DNA from: an uncultured Acidimicrobiaceae bacterium
GTDB taxonomy: Bacteria; Actinomycetota; Acidimicrobiia; Acidimicrobiales; RAAP-2
Direction: 5' to 3'
NCBI GenBank assembly: GCA_903873395.1
Contig: CAIQOJ010000035.1
Location: 1 to 44,052, forward strand
Length of the DNA stretch: 44,052 nt
Positions 17,889-27,245 of this stretch are shown here, piece after piece. A model generated the notes under the pieces. It had not been told where the DNA came from. It searched no databases and saw nothing but the letters and a program-made list of their open reading frames with translations. Position numbers and translations under genes: made by a program. Each line of letters opens with the position of its first letter. Position 1 is the stretch's first letter.

Positions 17889-20800
17889 GTGACCGAGCCC
17901 TACCTCCCCACCGCTGACTCCGGCGCACACACCCCTCCCGGGGCGTCGACCGGTCTCGCCGACCGGTCCAACTCCTGGATCCGCTCGGCGGCCGAGTACG
18001 TCGCGCTCATCATCGTGGCCTTCGTTCCCATGGTGGCCGCACAGCCAGGCTTGGTGACCGATGACACCAAGACCTACCTCTATTTGGATCCTGGCCGGTA
18101 CGTTCGCCAAGCACTCTCCGTATGGGATCCCCATGTAGGCCTGGGCACAGTCACCCACGAGAACATCGGCTATCTGCTGCCCATGGGCCCCTTCTACTGG
18201 TTCATGGCCGAGCTTCACGTACCGCTCTGGGTGGCCCAGCGCCTATGGATGGGGTGCCTCCTGGCCGCAGCGGGAACCGGGGCGCTCTATCTGTGGCGGG
18301 CACTGGGGCTCCGAGGATCTGGTCGATGGATCGCTGCTCTGGCCTTCATGTTCACGCCGTATGCCCTGCAGTACTCCGGGCGCATCTCGGTCATCTTGAT
18401 GCCGTGGGCGGGTCTTCCGTGGATGATCGCCTTCGTGATCCTCGCCCTGCGACGAGGGGGGTGGCGCTATCCGGCGCTGTTCGCCCTGGTGGTCGCCCTG
18501 GTGAGCGGCATCAACGCAAGTTCGCTCCTCTATGTAGGTATCGCCCCGGCCCTTTGGCTTCCTTATGCGGTCCTGGTCGCCAAAGAAGCAACCTGGCGCC
18601 GTGCCTGGGGTGTGGCCTGGAAGGTGGCGGGGCTGACCATTGCCGTCTCCTTGTGGTGGGCCATCGCCTTGCAGATCGAAGCGGCCTATGGCATCAACGT
18701 CCTCAAGTACACCGAGACCGTGCCGGCCACCAGTGGTGCATCGCTGGCATCCGAGATCATCCGAGGGTTGGGCTACTGGTACTTCTACGGGTCCGATCGC
18801 GCTGGCCCATGGACGCAGACCTCGGTCCCGTACTCGCAGAGCACGGCACTGATCATCGCCAGCTTCTTGGTGCCCACCCTGGCCATCGCCGCCGCCTTCG
18901 TGGCTCGGTGGCGCTATCGGACCTACTTCGTGCTGCTCACCGTGCTCGCCATGGTGCTTGCCGTTGGGCCCAACCCCTACGACCATCCTTCGGGGATCGG
19001 CTCGCTCATCAAGAAGATCATGGTCGAAACGACCGCTGGACTGGCCATGCGCTCGACGGATCGGGCGTCTCCGGTCATCATCTTGTCGCTCGCCCTCTTC
19101 CTGGGCGCCGGCGTCAGCGCCATCGCAGCCCGGCTCCCTCGTGTCGGTTGGATCATCTGGGCCGGAGTCGCAGTGGCCGTGGCGGCAGCTTCGACGCCGT
19201 TGTGGACCGGCCAGATCTTGGCCGAAGGATTCAATCAGCCAGCCACGCCGCCAGGTTATGTTCGCCAGGCTGCCACCACACTCCAGAACTCCCATCCCGG
19301 CACCCGTGTGCTCGGCGTGCCTGGGAACAACTTCGGCGCCCAACGGTGGGGCGACACCATCGACACGGTCTACCCCGGAGTGATGAGCCGCCCTTATGTC
19401 ACCCATGAGCAGCAGATCATGGGATCGCTGCCGACCGCAGATGTCCTCGAAGCGGTAGATGGGCCCCTGCAAGACGGCATCATCCAGTGGGAGGCGTTCG
19501 GTCCCATGGCTGCCCTGCTGAACGCCGGCGACGTCCTCGTCCAGTATGACCAGGCCTACGAGCGCTACGACGTGCCGATCCCTCAGATCGTCGCCGCCCA
19601 ACTGACCACGCCGCCAGCCGGCTTGGTCGATCCCATCGCCTACGGCACGCCCCGACCGAACGTGCCGCTCCTTCCCCACACCGACGAGGCAACGCTGGCC
19701 CTGCCGGCCAACCCGGGCTGGCCAGCACCGCTGGTCTCCTACACGGTGACCTCGCCCCGTCCCATTGTGCGTACTGAGACCACCCGGGCGCCCTTGGTCG
19801 TCGCTGGAAGTGCCAGCGGGCTCGTTGGAGCGGCGTCTGTCGGCCTGCTGAGCGGAAACCCCACCATCCTCTACGCCGGAACCCTGGATACCAACCCGAC
19901 GCTGCGCCACCAGACCTTGTCGGCACCGGCCAACCTGGTTGTCACCGACAGCAACCGCAAACAGGGCTACCGGTGGAACTCGCTCAAAGAGAACACCGGC
20001 TACACCGAGACCGCCGCCCAACCGCCCGACACCTCCGACCCGTCCAACGCTCCCCTCGATCTGTTCCCCGGGGCACCTGCATCGTCAAAGACCGTCTCGG
20101 TCCTCCAGGGCGTCTCCTCGGTGACCGCGTCGTCCTATGGGTCATCCATCACCTACCTGCCTGAAGACCGCCCGTCGGCGGCTCTTGACGGCAACACGCA
20201 GACGGCCTGGCTCACCAACTCCTTCGTCGGCCAGGTCGGCCAGTGGTGGCAGGTCATCCTTGATGCCCCGACCACCACCGATCACCTGTTGGTGCTCCAG
20301 CCCCAGACGGGCGACCCGGATCGGACGATCACCCGGGTGCGCCTGACCTTCGACGGTGCCAACTCCATCGACATTCCCCTGACGGCCGCATCACGGTCGG
20401 TCCCTGGCCAACTGATCACCTTTCCCTCCCACAGCTTCACCAGGCTTCGCCTGACGGTTTCGGGGATCCATGTCAGCAATCCTCAGGCACCTGCGGGCTC
20501 CCACACGTCGGTCGGCTTTGCCGAAGTGGGCATTCCGGGCATATCGGTCAACGAGTCGATCGCCATGCCTCAGGATCTCCTGCGCTCAGCCGGCACGAGT
20601 TCACAGAGCGACCGTCTGACCTTGGTCATGGATCGGTTGCGGAGTTCTGGCGTTCCTCCCCGCAACGACGTCGAGACGACCATGTCTCGAACCTTCTGGT
20701 TGCCTACGGCTCGCACGTTCTCTCTTGTCGGACAAGCTCGGATCTCACCCCTCGTGCCTGACGACGAGATCGACCGGCTCGTCGGCCGGCCGGGCTCGGA

Positions 20801-22409
20801 CTACACCGGCATCGTGGCCTATTCCCAAGGTCGCCTGCCTGGTGATCTGCGAGCCAACGCCATGGCCACCCTGGACAACGATCCCACCACGGTCTGGCAG
20901 CCTGGATTCGGAGTCACCCACCAGCAAGGTGAGTACCTGCAGTACCGCTTCCCCCGGCCGATCACCGTCGACCACCTGGGTCTGCAGATCGTCGCCGACG
21001 GACGGCACTCGGTGCCGACGAAGATCACGGTGTCAGCCGACAACGGTCAAGCCACTGTCGATCTCCCTCCCATCGCAGACTCGCCGGTGGCTGGATCGGT
21101 CGTGGATGTGCCCGTCTCGTTCCCCGCATTGCGGGGTCGTAGCTTCCGGATCACTGTCGATGCCGTACGGATCGAGAACACCCCCAACTACTACTCCCAG
21201 AACCCGATTGCCATGCCGATTGCTTTCGCATCGGTGGGAATTCCTGGCGTGAGCGCACCTGCGGTGCCAGCCGCCGTCCCCACGAGTTGCCGAGGGGACC
21301 TGATGACCATCGATGGCAACCCGCTCTGGGTGAGTGTCACCGGATCGACCAAGGACGCTCTCGATCGCAAGGCCCTGATCATCAGTCTGTGTGGACCTGA
21401 TGCCGGTGGCCTCGCACTCGGCTCTGGAGATCACACAATCCGGTCCCAGGTTGGCCGCACCGCCGGCTACGACGTCGACCAACTGGTCTTCGACTCGGCC
21501 CCGGGTGGCTCGGCCATGCCCCTTGCCTCATCCACCACCCTCATGGCGACCACCGTCACCCCGGCACCTACGACCACCGTGGTGCACGCCACCTCGACCC
21601 GCATGCAGGTCCAGATCCACGGGATCAACACCGCTGCTGGAACCCCAGCGTTCGATCTCATCCTCGGTGAGAGCATCAATCGCGGCTGGCTGGCCACCAT
21701 CAGGGGTGGTGGTTCACTCGGCCGTCCCTTCCTCATTGACGCCTTCGCCAACGGTTGGCGGATCGACCCCACGGCCGTGGCTGGCCAAGTGCACGACGGC
21801 GAACTGACCGTCGACCTGGTCTGGACACCTCAATCCGGGGTGAACGTCGCCGTCCTCGCCTCCATCGTGGCCATCGTGGCCTGTCTCGTGGTCGTCCTGC
21901 GGCCCCGACGTCGGCGTGGCCGTCACGCTGTGCACATCGAGGCGGTGGAACCCGACGGTGCTGCAAGCCCTCAGCTCGTCGTACCGTTCACCGCCTCCGA
22001 GGGTCCTTCTAGCGTGACCAATGCCGTGGTGGCTGGCATCGTCATTGGCGCGATCGGGGCGGCCGTGACGTCACCTTTCGTCGGACTGATCGGTGGCGTA
22101 GCCACCATCCTCATCGCCCTGGTGCCCCGGCTGCGGATCGTGGTTGGCATTGCCGCAGCAGCGTGTGTCGCCGAAGCTGGGATCTATACAGCACTTCACC
22201 AACTGCAGCTTCACGTGCCAGCTAACGGCGCCTGGCCTCAATCGTTCGCCACCGCAGCCCAGTGGGCTTGGGCTGGCGTAGTCCTGCTGGCTGGCGATGG
22301 CGCGGCTGAAGTTGCTCGACGCGCCCAACGTCGCACCGAGCGGCGAAGCAAGGACGACACCGATTCTGCAGACTCTGCCATCGTCAACCAGGTGATCGGC
22401 GAGGCCTGA
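17889..22409 (+). CDS. AftD-like (DUF3367) GT-C arabinofuranosyltransferase-family protein
   Basis: A 1506-residue membrane protein. The N-terminal GT-C domain has about a dozen hydrophobic helices in residues 30-480. Its first periplasmic loop (TDDTKTYLYLDPGRYV with WDPHVGLGTV, about residues 57-85) matches the DUF3367/AftD family, which adds arabinofuranose from decaprenyl-phosphoarabinose to arabinogalactan and lipoarabinomannan in mycobacteria. Two discoidin/F5-8-type carbohydrate-binding modules follow at roughly 740-880 and 970-1115, each ending in VGIPG. Helices near 1318-1336 and 1376-1440 close the protein. I chose GTG 17889 because an upstream ATG in the frame gives a nonsense-like extension into the divergent gene. 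Family assignment is firm; whether the donor is arabinose here is unknown. Confidence 0.88.
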   Translation: MTEPYLPTADSGAHTPPGASTGLADRSNSWIRSAAEYVALIIVAFVPMVAAQPGLVTDDTKTYLYLDPGRYVRQALSVWDPHVGLGTVTHENIGYLLPMGPFYWFMAELHVPLWVAQRLWMGCLLAAAGTGALYLWRALGLRGSGRWIAALAFMFTPYALQYSGRISVILMPWAGLPWMIAFVILALRRGGWRYPALFALVVALVSGINASSLLYVGIAPALWLPYAVLVAKEATWRRAWGVAWKVAGLTIAVSLWWAIALQIEAAYGINVLKYTETVPATSGASLASEIIRGLGYWYFYGSDRAGPWTQTSVPYSQSTALIIASFLVPTLAIAAAFVARWRYRTYFVLLTVLAMVLAVGPNPYDHPSGIGSLIKKIMVETTAGLAMRSTDRASPVIILSLALFLGAGVSAIAARLPRVGWIIWAGVAVAVAAASTPLWTGQILAEGFNQPATPPGYVRQAATTLQNSHPGTRVLGVPGNNFGAQRWGDTIDTVYPGVMSRPYVTHEQQIMGSLPTADVLEAVDGPLQDGIIQWEAFGPMAALLNAGDVLVQYDQAYERYDVPIPQIVAAQLTTPPAGLVDPIAYGTPRPNVPLLPHTDEATLALPANPGWPAPLVSYTVTSPRPIVRTETTRAPLVVAGSASGLVGAASVGLLSGNPTILYAGTLDTNPTLRHQTLSAPANLVVTDSNRKQGYRWNSLKENTGYTETAAQPPDTSDPSNAPLDLFPGAPASSKTVSVLQGVSSVTASSYGSSITYLPEDRPSAALDGNTQTAWLTNSFVGQVGQWWQVILDAPTTTDHLLVLQPQTGDPDRTITRVRLTFDGANSIDIPLTAASRSVPGQLITFPSHSFTRLRLTVSGIHVSNPQAPAGSHTSVGFAEVGIPGISVNESIAMPQDLLRSAGTSSQSDRLTLVMDRLRSSGVPPRNDVETTMSRTFWLPTARTFSLVGQARISPLVPDDEIDRLVGRPGSDYTGIVAYSQGRLPGDLRANAMATLDNDPTTVWQPGFGVTHQQGEYLQYRFPRPITVDHLGLQIVADGRHSVPTKITVSADNGQATVDLPPIADSPVAGSVVDVPVSFPALRGRSFRITVDAVRIENTPNYYSQNPIAMPIAFASVGIPGVSAPAVPAAVPTSCRGDLMTIDGNPLWVSVTGSTKDALDRKALIISLCGPDAGGLALGSGDHTIRSQVGRTAGYDVDQLVFDSAPGGSAMPLASSTTLMATTVTPAPTTTVVHATSTRMQVQIHGINTAAGTPAFDLILGESINRGWLATIRGGGSLGRPFLIDAFANGWRIDPTAVAGQVHDGELTVDLVWTPQSGVNVAVLASIVAIVACLVVVLRPRRRRGRHAVHIEAVEPDGAASPQLVVPFTASEGPSSVTNAVVAGIVIGAIGAAVTSPFVGLIGGVATILIALVPRLRIVVGIAAAACVAEAGIYTALHQLQLHVPANGAWPQSFATAAQWAWAGVVLLAGDGAAEVARRAQRRTERRSKDDTDSADSAIVNQVIGEA

Positions 22410-22412
22410 ACC

Positions 22413-22440
22413 GTGTGGTCGGCGAGGTGTGGTCGGCGAT
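22413..22440. repeat. 14-bp imperfect tandem repeat
   Basis: GTGTGGTCGGCGAG is repeated immediately with one change at the last base, just after the AftD-like stop. A diverged third copy (GTGATCGGCGAG) ends the coding region. This looks like local duplication without obvious function. Confidence 0.45.
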
Positions 22441-22483
22441 GGTTCGCCTGCCAGGGCCAACGCCGAGATGTCGATGCTGTCCA

Positions 22484-22501
22484 CCTCTGAAGAGTCAGAG
22501 G
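22484..22501. terminator. Hairpin between convergent AftD-like and GT4 genes
   Basis: CCTCTGA and TCAGAGG form a perfect 7-bp stem with the 4-base loop AGAG. It overlaps the GT4 stop codon (22495-22497) and lies 75 bases past the AftD-like stop. It could serve both genes. There is no U-run. Confidence 0.4.
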
Positions 22502-23694
22502 GAGCGGCCCAGCGCCTCGTCTGCCAATGCGGCCAGTGCACCACGTGCCGTGGCGTCCCAGGTCAGGCGCCGTGCGTGTTCCAATGCACCGTGGGCTAGT
22601 CGACGACGCAGGACCTCGTCGCGAAGGACATCGTCGAGTTTCGCGGACAGATCCTCCATCGAGTCCACCAACAGACCCGAAACACCGTCGTCCACCGCGT
22701 CTTCATGGCCGCCAATACGGGTGACCACTGCTGGGGTCCCGCAGGCCCCGGCCTCGGTGACCGTCATACCCCAGCCTTCACGCAGCGAAGACGAAGCCAC
22801 CACCCAAGCAGAGCGATAGAGGTCAACAAGGGCAGCATCGTCGACGAACCCCGGCAACTCGATCCATGACCCGGCGCCAGCCGATCGAATGCGCTCTTCC
22901 AGCAGTGGGCGCTCATAGCCCTCGCCGGCGATCACGGCCCGAAGATCGGGATGTTCAGCCTTGAGTCGGATCAGTGCGTCGATCAGCATGGTGAACTGCT
23001 TGACCGGCACCAGACGGCCGACGGCCGCCACCAGCGGCACTGGCGATCGCTCACCCCCTGGGGTGAACCTTGGTTCGACTCCCGGCGGCACCACGGTGAT
23101 CCGCTCGGCGGGAAGATCTAGCCGGTCGATGATCTCTCGACGCGAGGACTCCGACAGGGTAACGATCCTGCTGCGGCGGTAACACGGCGGAGCCACTCGA
23201 TGCTCGAGAGCATGTCCGGCTTCGGCCATGCCTCGGGGAAGGACCATCTTCCACATCTCCGCATGGACATGGTGCAAGAACGTGATCTGAGGGCTGCGCG
23301 ACCACAGGGGCGAGAAGAACGGCATGCCGTTCCAGATCTCGACCATGCCGTCACCTGACCCAATGCGACCGAGGGCACCCGAGAGAATCGACCGAGGGAA
23401 CACCGAGTAGCGACCAGCGCGCCGGATCACCTTGTAGCCATCGCGGCGCACAACTCTCCGGGCATCAGGAACCGATGAGGTCGTCATCGACACATCGAGA
23501 CCGGCGCGCGACCACGCAGAGATCACTCGATGGGCGTGGAGTTCGGATCCACCAGCCTCAGGATCGTCGTAGTCCCGCCAAGCCACCACGTCGATGCGTC
23601 GCAGCCCCGCTCGGGCGGCGATGGCCTCGAGGGGCATCGCTCCGGATATGGCCACAGGTCCACCCGAAGCCATCGAGGGATGGTCGGGTGACAT
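22495..23694 (-). CDS. GT4-family glycosyltransferase
   Basis: A 399-residue GT-B enzyme of family GT4. The N-terminal domain opens with RIDVVAWRDYDDPEAGGSEL, the acceptor side, and the C-terminal nucleotide-sugar domain shows VAAVGRLVPVKQF, the glycosyl-binding EGWGMTVTEAGACGTPAVV (two carboxylate positions as E-x7-E) and LVDSMEDLSAKL. It is cytosolic or membrane-associated and probably transfers a sugar to a lipid-linked intermediate that the neighbouring flippase exports (inference). The ATG at 23694 has AAAGG 8 bases upstream. A GTG at 23883 would add 63 low-complexity residues and cannot be ruled out. It is the last gene of the minus-strand glycan run. Confidence 0.88.
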   Translation of the reverse strand: MSPDHPSMASGGPVAISGAMPLEAIAARAGLRRIDVVAWRDYDDPEAGGSELHAHRVISAWSRAGLDVSMTTSSVPDARRVVRRDGYKVIRRAGRYSVFPRSILSGALGRIGSGDGMVEIWNGMPFFSPLWSRSPQITFLHHVHAEMWKMVLPRGMAEAGHALEHRVAPPCYRRSRIVTLSESSRREIIDRLDLPAERITVVPPGVEPRFTPGGERSPVPLVAAVGRLVPVKQFTMLIDALIRLKAEHPDLRAVIAGEGYERPLLEERIRSAGAGSWIELPGFVDDAALVDLYRSAWVVASSSLREGWGMTVTEAGACGTPAVVTRIGGHEDAVDDGVSGLLVDSMEDLSAKLDDVLRDEVLRRRLAHGALEHARRLTWDATARGALAALADEALGRSL

Positions 23695-23910
23695 GACGCG
23701 CACCTTTGGCGCATCGGCATGCGAATCCAACCGAGACACCGTCCCGGTCAGCCGACTCGAATTTGACTCCCCCTGGCCCGGCTCCGTCACCTGCAGTGCA
23801 GATCCCCCTTCGGTCAGCCCTGCCGTCCGGTCACTGTACCGGATCAGCGCAGGTCGATCGCCGACGACTGGGGCACAGGGCACAGAGCACGGGGCACAGA
23901 CGGTGGCGCT

Positions 23911-25452
23911 TCAGCCAGCAGGCAGCGGCTTGGCCCGGCGAGCCGTCCAGCCAAGGCGCCGCGACCAGTGTTGGCCTCGATGGCGTAGGTGCACACCAAT
24001 GAAGGCGCCGGCCATGGCGAGAGCGAGCAACCCTTGGACAAGCAGATCAGCCCGTGCCGTGGCATAGGCCTCCCCACCCGCCGCGGATATCAGGGATACG
24101 GCACCGATCCCGCCACCGGCCAACAGCAGGACGATCCACCGAGAGCCGGTGCCGAACAGGTAGTTGGTCGTCAATACGGTGAACGACAAGAACGCCATGG
24201 CCAACACCAACGAAGAGAAAGCGGGAGCTGCCGTCGCCAGTCGGGCAGAGAACACGAGGGTCAGGAATTGTCGAGGCACGGCAACCGAGATCAGGAGTAG
24301 GACTGCCGCAGGAACCGACAAGAACAGCAGTGTCACCAGCATCTGGCGAATGGCATGCCCTCCTTGGTTCCAGCGGATCGTGGCTTCGGGCAGGAGGTAG
24401 GCACCTAGGGCGAGAGCGCCGAACACGAGGGCCTTTGACGCCACCGAAATGGCCGCATACGACCCGGACGCTCCATGGTCGAGGCGACCCAGGATGAGCA
24501 CGTCGACGTTCTGAAGCAGCCCGAGAAGTGCGAGACCGACGAACGCCGCGCCAACGTCACCCAGTAGTCGCCTGCGGGCAAGCGCTGGTTCGGTCTGCGC
24601 TGCGGCCCCTGTTCCGGCGGTAGCCACGTCATCTGCATCGCCCTCACGAGGCACCCGGGCGGCCAGCCATCTGGCCTGCAGAGTGGCTACCACTTCGCTG
24701 ACCAAGACACCCAGGGCATAACCGGCGACGCCCAGGCCGCCAGCCACCAACGCCATCACCAGAACGGTCCGCACGCCACCTTCGACCAAGAGATTGCCGG
24801 CCAGACCTCGGTAGCGTCGATTGGCCTGCAGCACGCCCCGATCGACGCTGAGCATGATCCACACACCAGCGGCAAGAAGGATCAACACCACCCCACGGCC
24901 ATCGGGCAGACCGAGCATCCGGGCGATCCATGCCTGCGTGACCAATACGACGACCAGTTCGATTCCCAGACCGACCAGGCAGATGCGATGTATCCGGGCC
25001 ACCCACATGGGCACCCGGTCTCTTTGCCCATCGGCGCGCATGCCGCTCACTCGCCGGACCACACCCACCAGCACGGCTGAACCGGGCATGGAGAGTATGA
25101 AGAAAAGCCCGAGGATTTGCGCGATCTCTCCATACGAGCGCGAGGTCACCAGGCGAGCGACGACCACCACGACCAATGCGGCGGCGCCATTGACCACCAT
25201 GCCTGCCAGTGCCACCGGCCCGGCTTGGAGTAGTCCCCCTCGAACCGAGTCCCCTGAAGCAGGACTGCCCGGGAGATCGGCATCGACAGGAAGGGAGATC
25301 AACGAACCTCCCGCCGATGCGATACCGACCGCAGGGCCTACCGCCGCACCTTCGACGAGAGGTTCGACGGCGGTGTCAACCTCGTCGAGAAGGGAATCGA
25401 ACGTCGAACCTTCAGGTAGGTCGCCGTGAGGCCGAGTGGAGCCCTCGGTCAC
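23911..25452 (-). CDS. Wzx-like polysaccharide/lipid flippase (MOP superfamily)
   Basis: A 513-residue protein with about 12-14 hydrophobic helices from residue 75 onward, matching the polysaccharide biosynthesis/MATE-related exporters that flip lipid-linked sugars. An acidic soluble N-terminal stretch of about 70 residues and a basic loop in the middle (after RWLAARVPREGDADD) separate the bundle. The start is GTG at 25452, with CGAGGA 7 bases upstream; it lies 14 bases after the preceding gene's stop. A longer frame back to 25575 overlaps that gene and lacks hydrophobic or family character. The substrate is presumably the glycan made by the surrounding enzymes, which is inference. Confidence 0.82.
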   Translation of the reverse strand: MTEGSTRPHGDLPEGSTFDSLLDEVDTAVEPLVEGAAVGPAVGIASAGGSLISLPVDADLPGSPASGDSVRGGLLQAGPVALAGMVVNGAAALVVVVVARLVTSRSYGEIAQILGLFFILSMPGSAVLVGVVRRVSGMRADGQRDRVPMWVARIHRICLVGLGIELVVVLVTQAWIARMLGLPDGRGVVLILLAAGVWIMLSVDRGVLQANRRYRGLAGNLLVEGGVRTVLVMALVAGGLGVAGYALGVLVSEVVATLQARWLAARVPREGDADDVATAGTGAAAQTEPALARRRLLGDVGAAFVGLALLGLLQNVDVLILGRLDHGASGSYAAISVASKALVFGALALGAYLLPEATIRWNQGGHAIRQMLVTLLFLSVPAAVLLLISVAVPRQFLTLVFSARLATAAPAFSSLVLAMAFLSFTVLTTNYLFGTGSRWIVLLLAGGGIGAVSLISAAGGEAYATARADLLVQGLLALAMAGAFIGVHLRHRGQHWSRRLGWTARRAKPLPAG

Positions 25453-25459
25453 CAACCGG

Positions 25460-25465
25460 TCCTCG
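25460..25465 (-). promoter_or_regulatory. Ribosome binding site deciding the flippase GTG start
   Basis: CGAGGA on the minus strand is 7 bases before GTG 25452. It sits against the stop codon of the upstream oxidoreductase gene (25467-25469), which points to re-initiation or coupling. Confidence 0.6.
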
Positions 25466-25466
25466 T

Positions 25467-26987
25467 TCAGGCCTGGCGGCGCGGCAACACAGGCGCATCG
25501 CGGCCGGTGCCTGCTCCAGGTCCACCGGTCTTGGAACCTGCCTCGTGGTACTCCTCTTCCACGTTCACGGTCCATATGTCGTGGTGGGCACCGTGGATGT
25601 TCTCCACCGTGAGCATGGCGGTGTACATCGAGTGGTCCTGATTGTTGTACTTGTGCATGCCGTTACGCCCGACGAGATGAACGTTGGGGGCTGCACCCTC
25701 CAGATACCCGGCAATGGTCGCCACGTTCTCTTTGTAGGAGGAGTCGTAGTACGGGTAGGCCTTCTTCACCCGGACGACATATCCCTGCTCGACCTTGCTG
25801 GCGTCGACCAGACCGAGTGCAGCGAGTTCCTTCTTGCCACGTTCGATCAGGTTCTCGTCCGTGTCGCTCCACAGCTCGTCGTCCTCGAAGACGAAGTACT
25901 CGAGACCCAGGCACGTGCGGCCTTCTTTGACCATGTAGGGAGACCACGAGCCGTAGTTCTGAATGCGGCCGACCTTGACATCAGAGGCATGGATGTAGAT
26001 CCAGTTGTCGGGGAAGCCCTCCGACTCGGGCACCACAAGGGCCACCGAGAGGAAGTCACGGTAGGAGAGGTCTCGGCCGGCATGGACAATGTGATCCGGA
26101 GGCGTCGGCGAGATTGACCTGACCAACTCGTTCATGGGCATCGTGGAAATGACGTGACGTGCCCGCACGTCCTCGGTGGTGCCATCGCCACGCGTCACGG
26201 TGACCGAGACGGCCCGACCTTCTGCGACATTGATGGCCGTGACGGGAGACTCCATGGCCACCCGGCCTCCAGCCTCGACGACCAGGTCTCGGCAGCGCTC
26301 CCACATCATCCCGGGTCCGTACTTGGGGTACTGGAACTCCTCGATGAGGCTGGTGATCTCCTTCTGGTTCCTCTTCGGGGTCAGGGCATTGACGATGGCG
26401 TTCCCCAGGCTCAACCCTTTGACACGTTGGGCAGCCCAGTCGGCGGGCATCTCCTTGACTGGGACGCCCCAGACCTTTTCCGTGTAGGTCTCGAAGAACT
26501 TGCGATAGAGCCGCCAACCGAAGCGCGCCACGAGCCAGTTCTCGTAGTTGGACTGATCCCGAGGAGGGCGAACCTGGGCTCGTGCGTAGGACCCCACGCA
26601 CAGCACGGCTTCGAGGATGCCGAGGTTCTTCAGCGCATTCGATGCCTTCAACGGATAGTCGTAGTACTTGTCGTCGTAATAGATCCGGCTCATCCGAGGC
26701 CGAAGGAGGAAGTCACCCTCGGGCAGGATCTCGTGCCACAGGTGTTCGACTTCGGTGACCTTGGTGAAGAACCTGTGCCCACCGATGTCAAAACGCCAGC
26801 CGTCTCGCTCCACGGTCTGAGAGATCCCACCCACCACGTCAGATGCTTCCAATACGACGACGGCATCTCCTCGCTTGACCAGCTCATAGGCAGCGGTGAG
26901 CCCTGCTGGGCCAGCGCCGATGATGACCACCGGAAGTTCCGGGGAGTCCTCTGATCCAGTGGTGGCGGTGTCGTCAGGCGGGGCCAT
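25467..26987 (-). CDS. FAD-dependent oxidoreductase, UDP-galactopyranose-mutase/amine-oxidase-like
   Basis: A 506-residue flavoprotein. The dinucleotide-binding [17 protein letters not shown] (residues 20-36) and [16 protein letters not shown] are followed by [32 protein letters not shown] and [12 protein letters not shown] come next, and [17 protein letters not shown] lies near the FAD-closing end. These segments match an uncharacterised family related to UDP-galactopyranose mutase and protoporphyrinogen oxidase that often sits in polysaccharide loci. A role in making a furanose or oxidised sugar donor would fit the AftD-like neighbour, but no such activity is established. A GGAGAG lies 10 bases before the ATG. 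It is followed 14 bp later by the flippase gene. Confidence 0.85.
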   Translation of the reverse strand: MAPPDDTATTGSEDSPELPVVIIGAGPAGLTAAYELVKRGDAVVVLEASDVVGGISQTVERDGWRFDIGGHRFFTKVTEVEHLWHEILPEGDFLLRPRMSRIYYDDKYYDYPLKASNALKNLGILEAVLCVGSYARAQVRPPRDQSNYENWLVARFGWRLYRKFFETYTEKVWGVPVKEMPADWAAQRVKGLSLGNAIVNALTPKRNQKEITSLIEEFQYPKYGPGMMWERCRDLVVEAGGRVAMESPVTAINVAEGRAVSVTVTRGDGTTEDVRARHVISTMPMNELVRSISPTPPDHIVHAGRDLSYRDFLSVALVVPESEGFPDNWIYIHASDVKVGRIQNYGSWSPYMVKEGRTCLGLEYFVFEDDELWSDTDENLIERGKKELAALGLVDASKVEQGYVVRVKKAYPYYDSSYKENVATIAGYLEGAAPNVHLVGRNGMHKYNNQDHSMYTAMLTVENIHGAHHDIWTVNVEEEYHEAGSKTGGPGAGTGRDAPVLPRRQA

Positions 26988-27015
26988 TCGGTCCGATCTC
27001 TCCAGGGTCGTCCAT

Positions 27016-27031
27016 GCCGGGATAACCCGGC
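27016..27031. other. Hairpin in the leader of the FAD oxidoreductase gene
   Basis: GCCGGG/CCCGGC form a 6-bp stem with the 4-base loop ATAA, 28 bases upstream of the oxidoreductase ATG, in the 258-bp non-coding gap 26988-27245. I see no gene in that gap. A TAGTGT hexamer further upstream on the minus strand could be a -10 element but has no clear -35 partner. Confidence 0.3.
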
Positions 27032-27245
27032 TCCAGGCCCGTCCAGCGGGCGCTGCGTCGGGAACACTACCGGGTCACCCCTCCTGACGGTGGCAGCATC
27101 CCTCGGAGGTCTGCTGGCGCAAGACGTGGCTCAGGTCATGGCGCCGTCACGACCAGGTTTCGCCATGATCCTCAGCACCCACGACTGCGGGCATCACGTG
27201 CTGCTCGCGTCACGGCCGAGGTCGCCTCGCTGGCCGGCGCGTCCC

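Noticed and set aside
18243-20021. Open minus-strand frame of 592 codons inside the AftD-like gene.
   Set aside because: Shadow of the plus-strand coding region; Gly/Arg/Asp-rich with no domain pattern.
27217-27229. 5-bp hairpin CGAGG/CCTCG after the PIG-V-like gene as terminator.
   Set aside because: Short stem, 3-base loop, no U-run; common by chance at this GC content.
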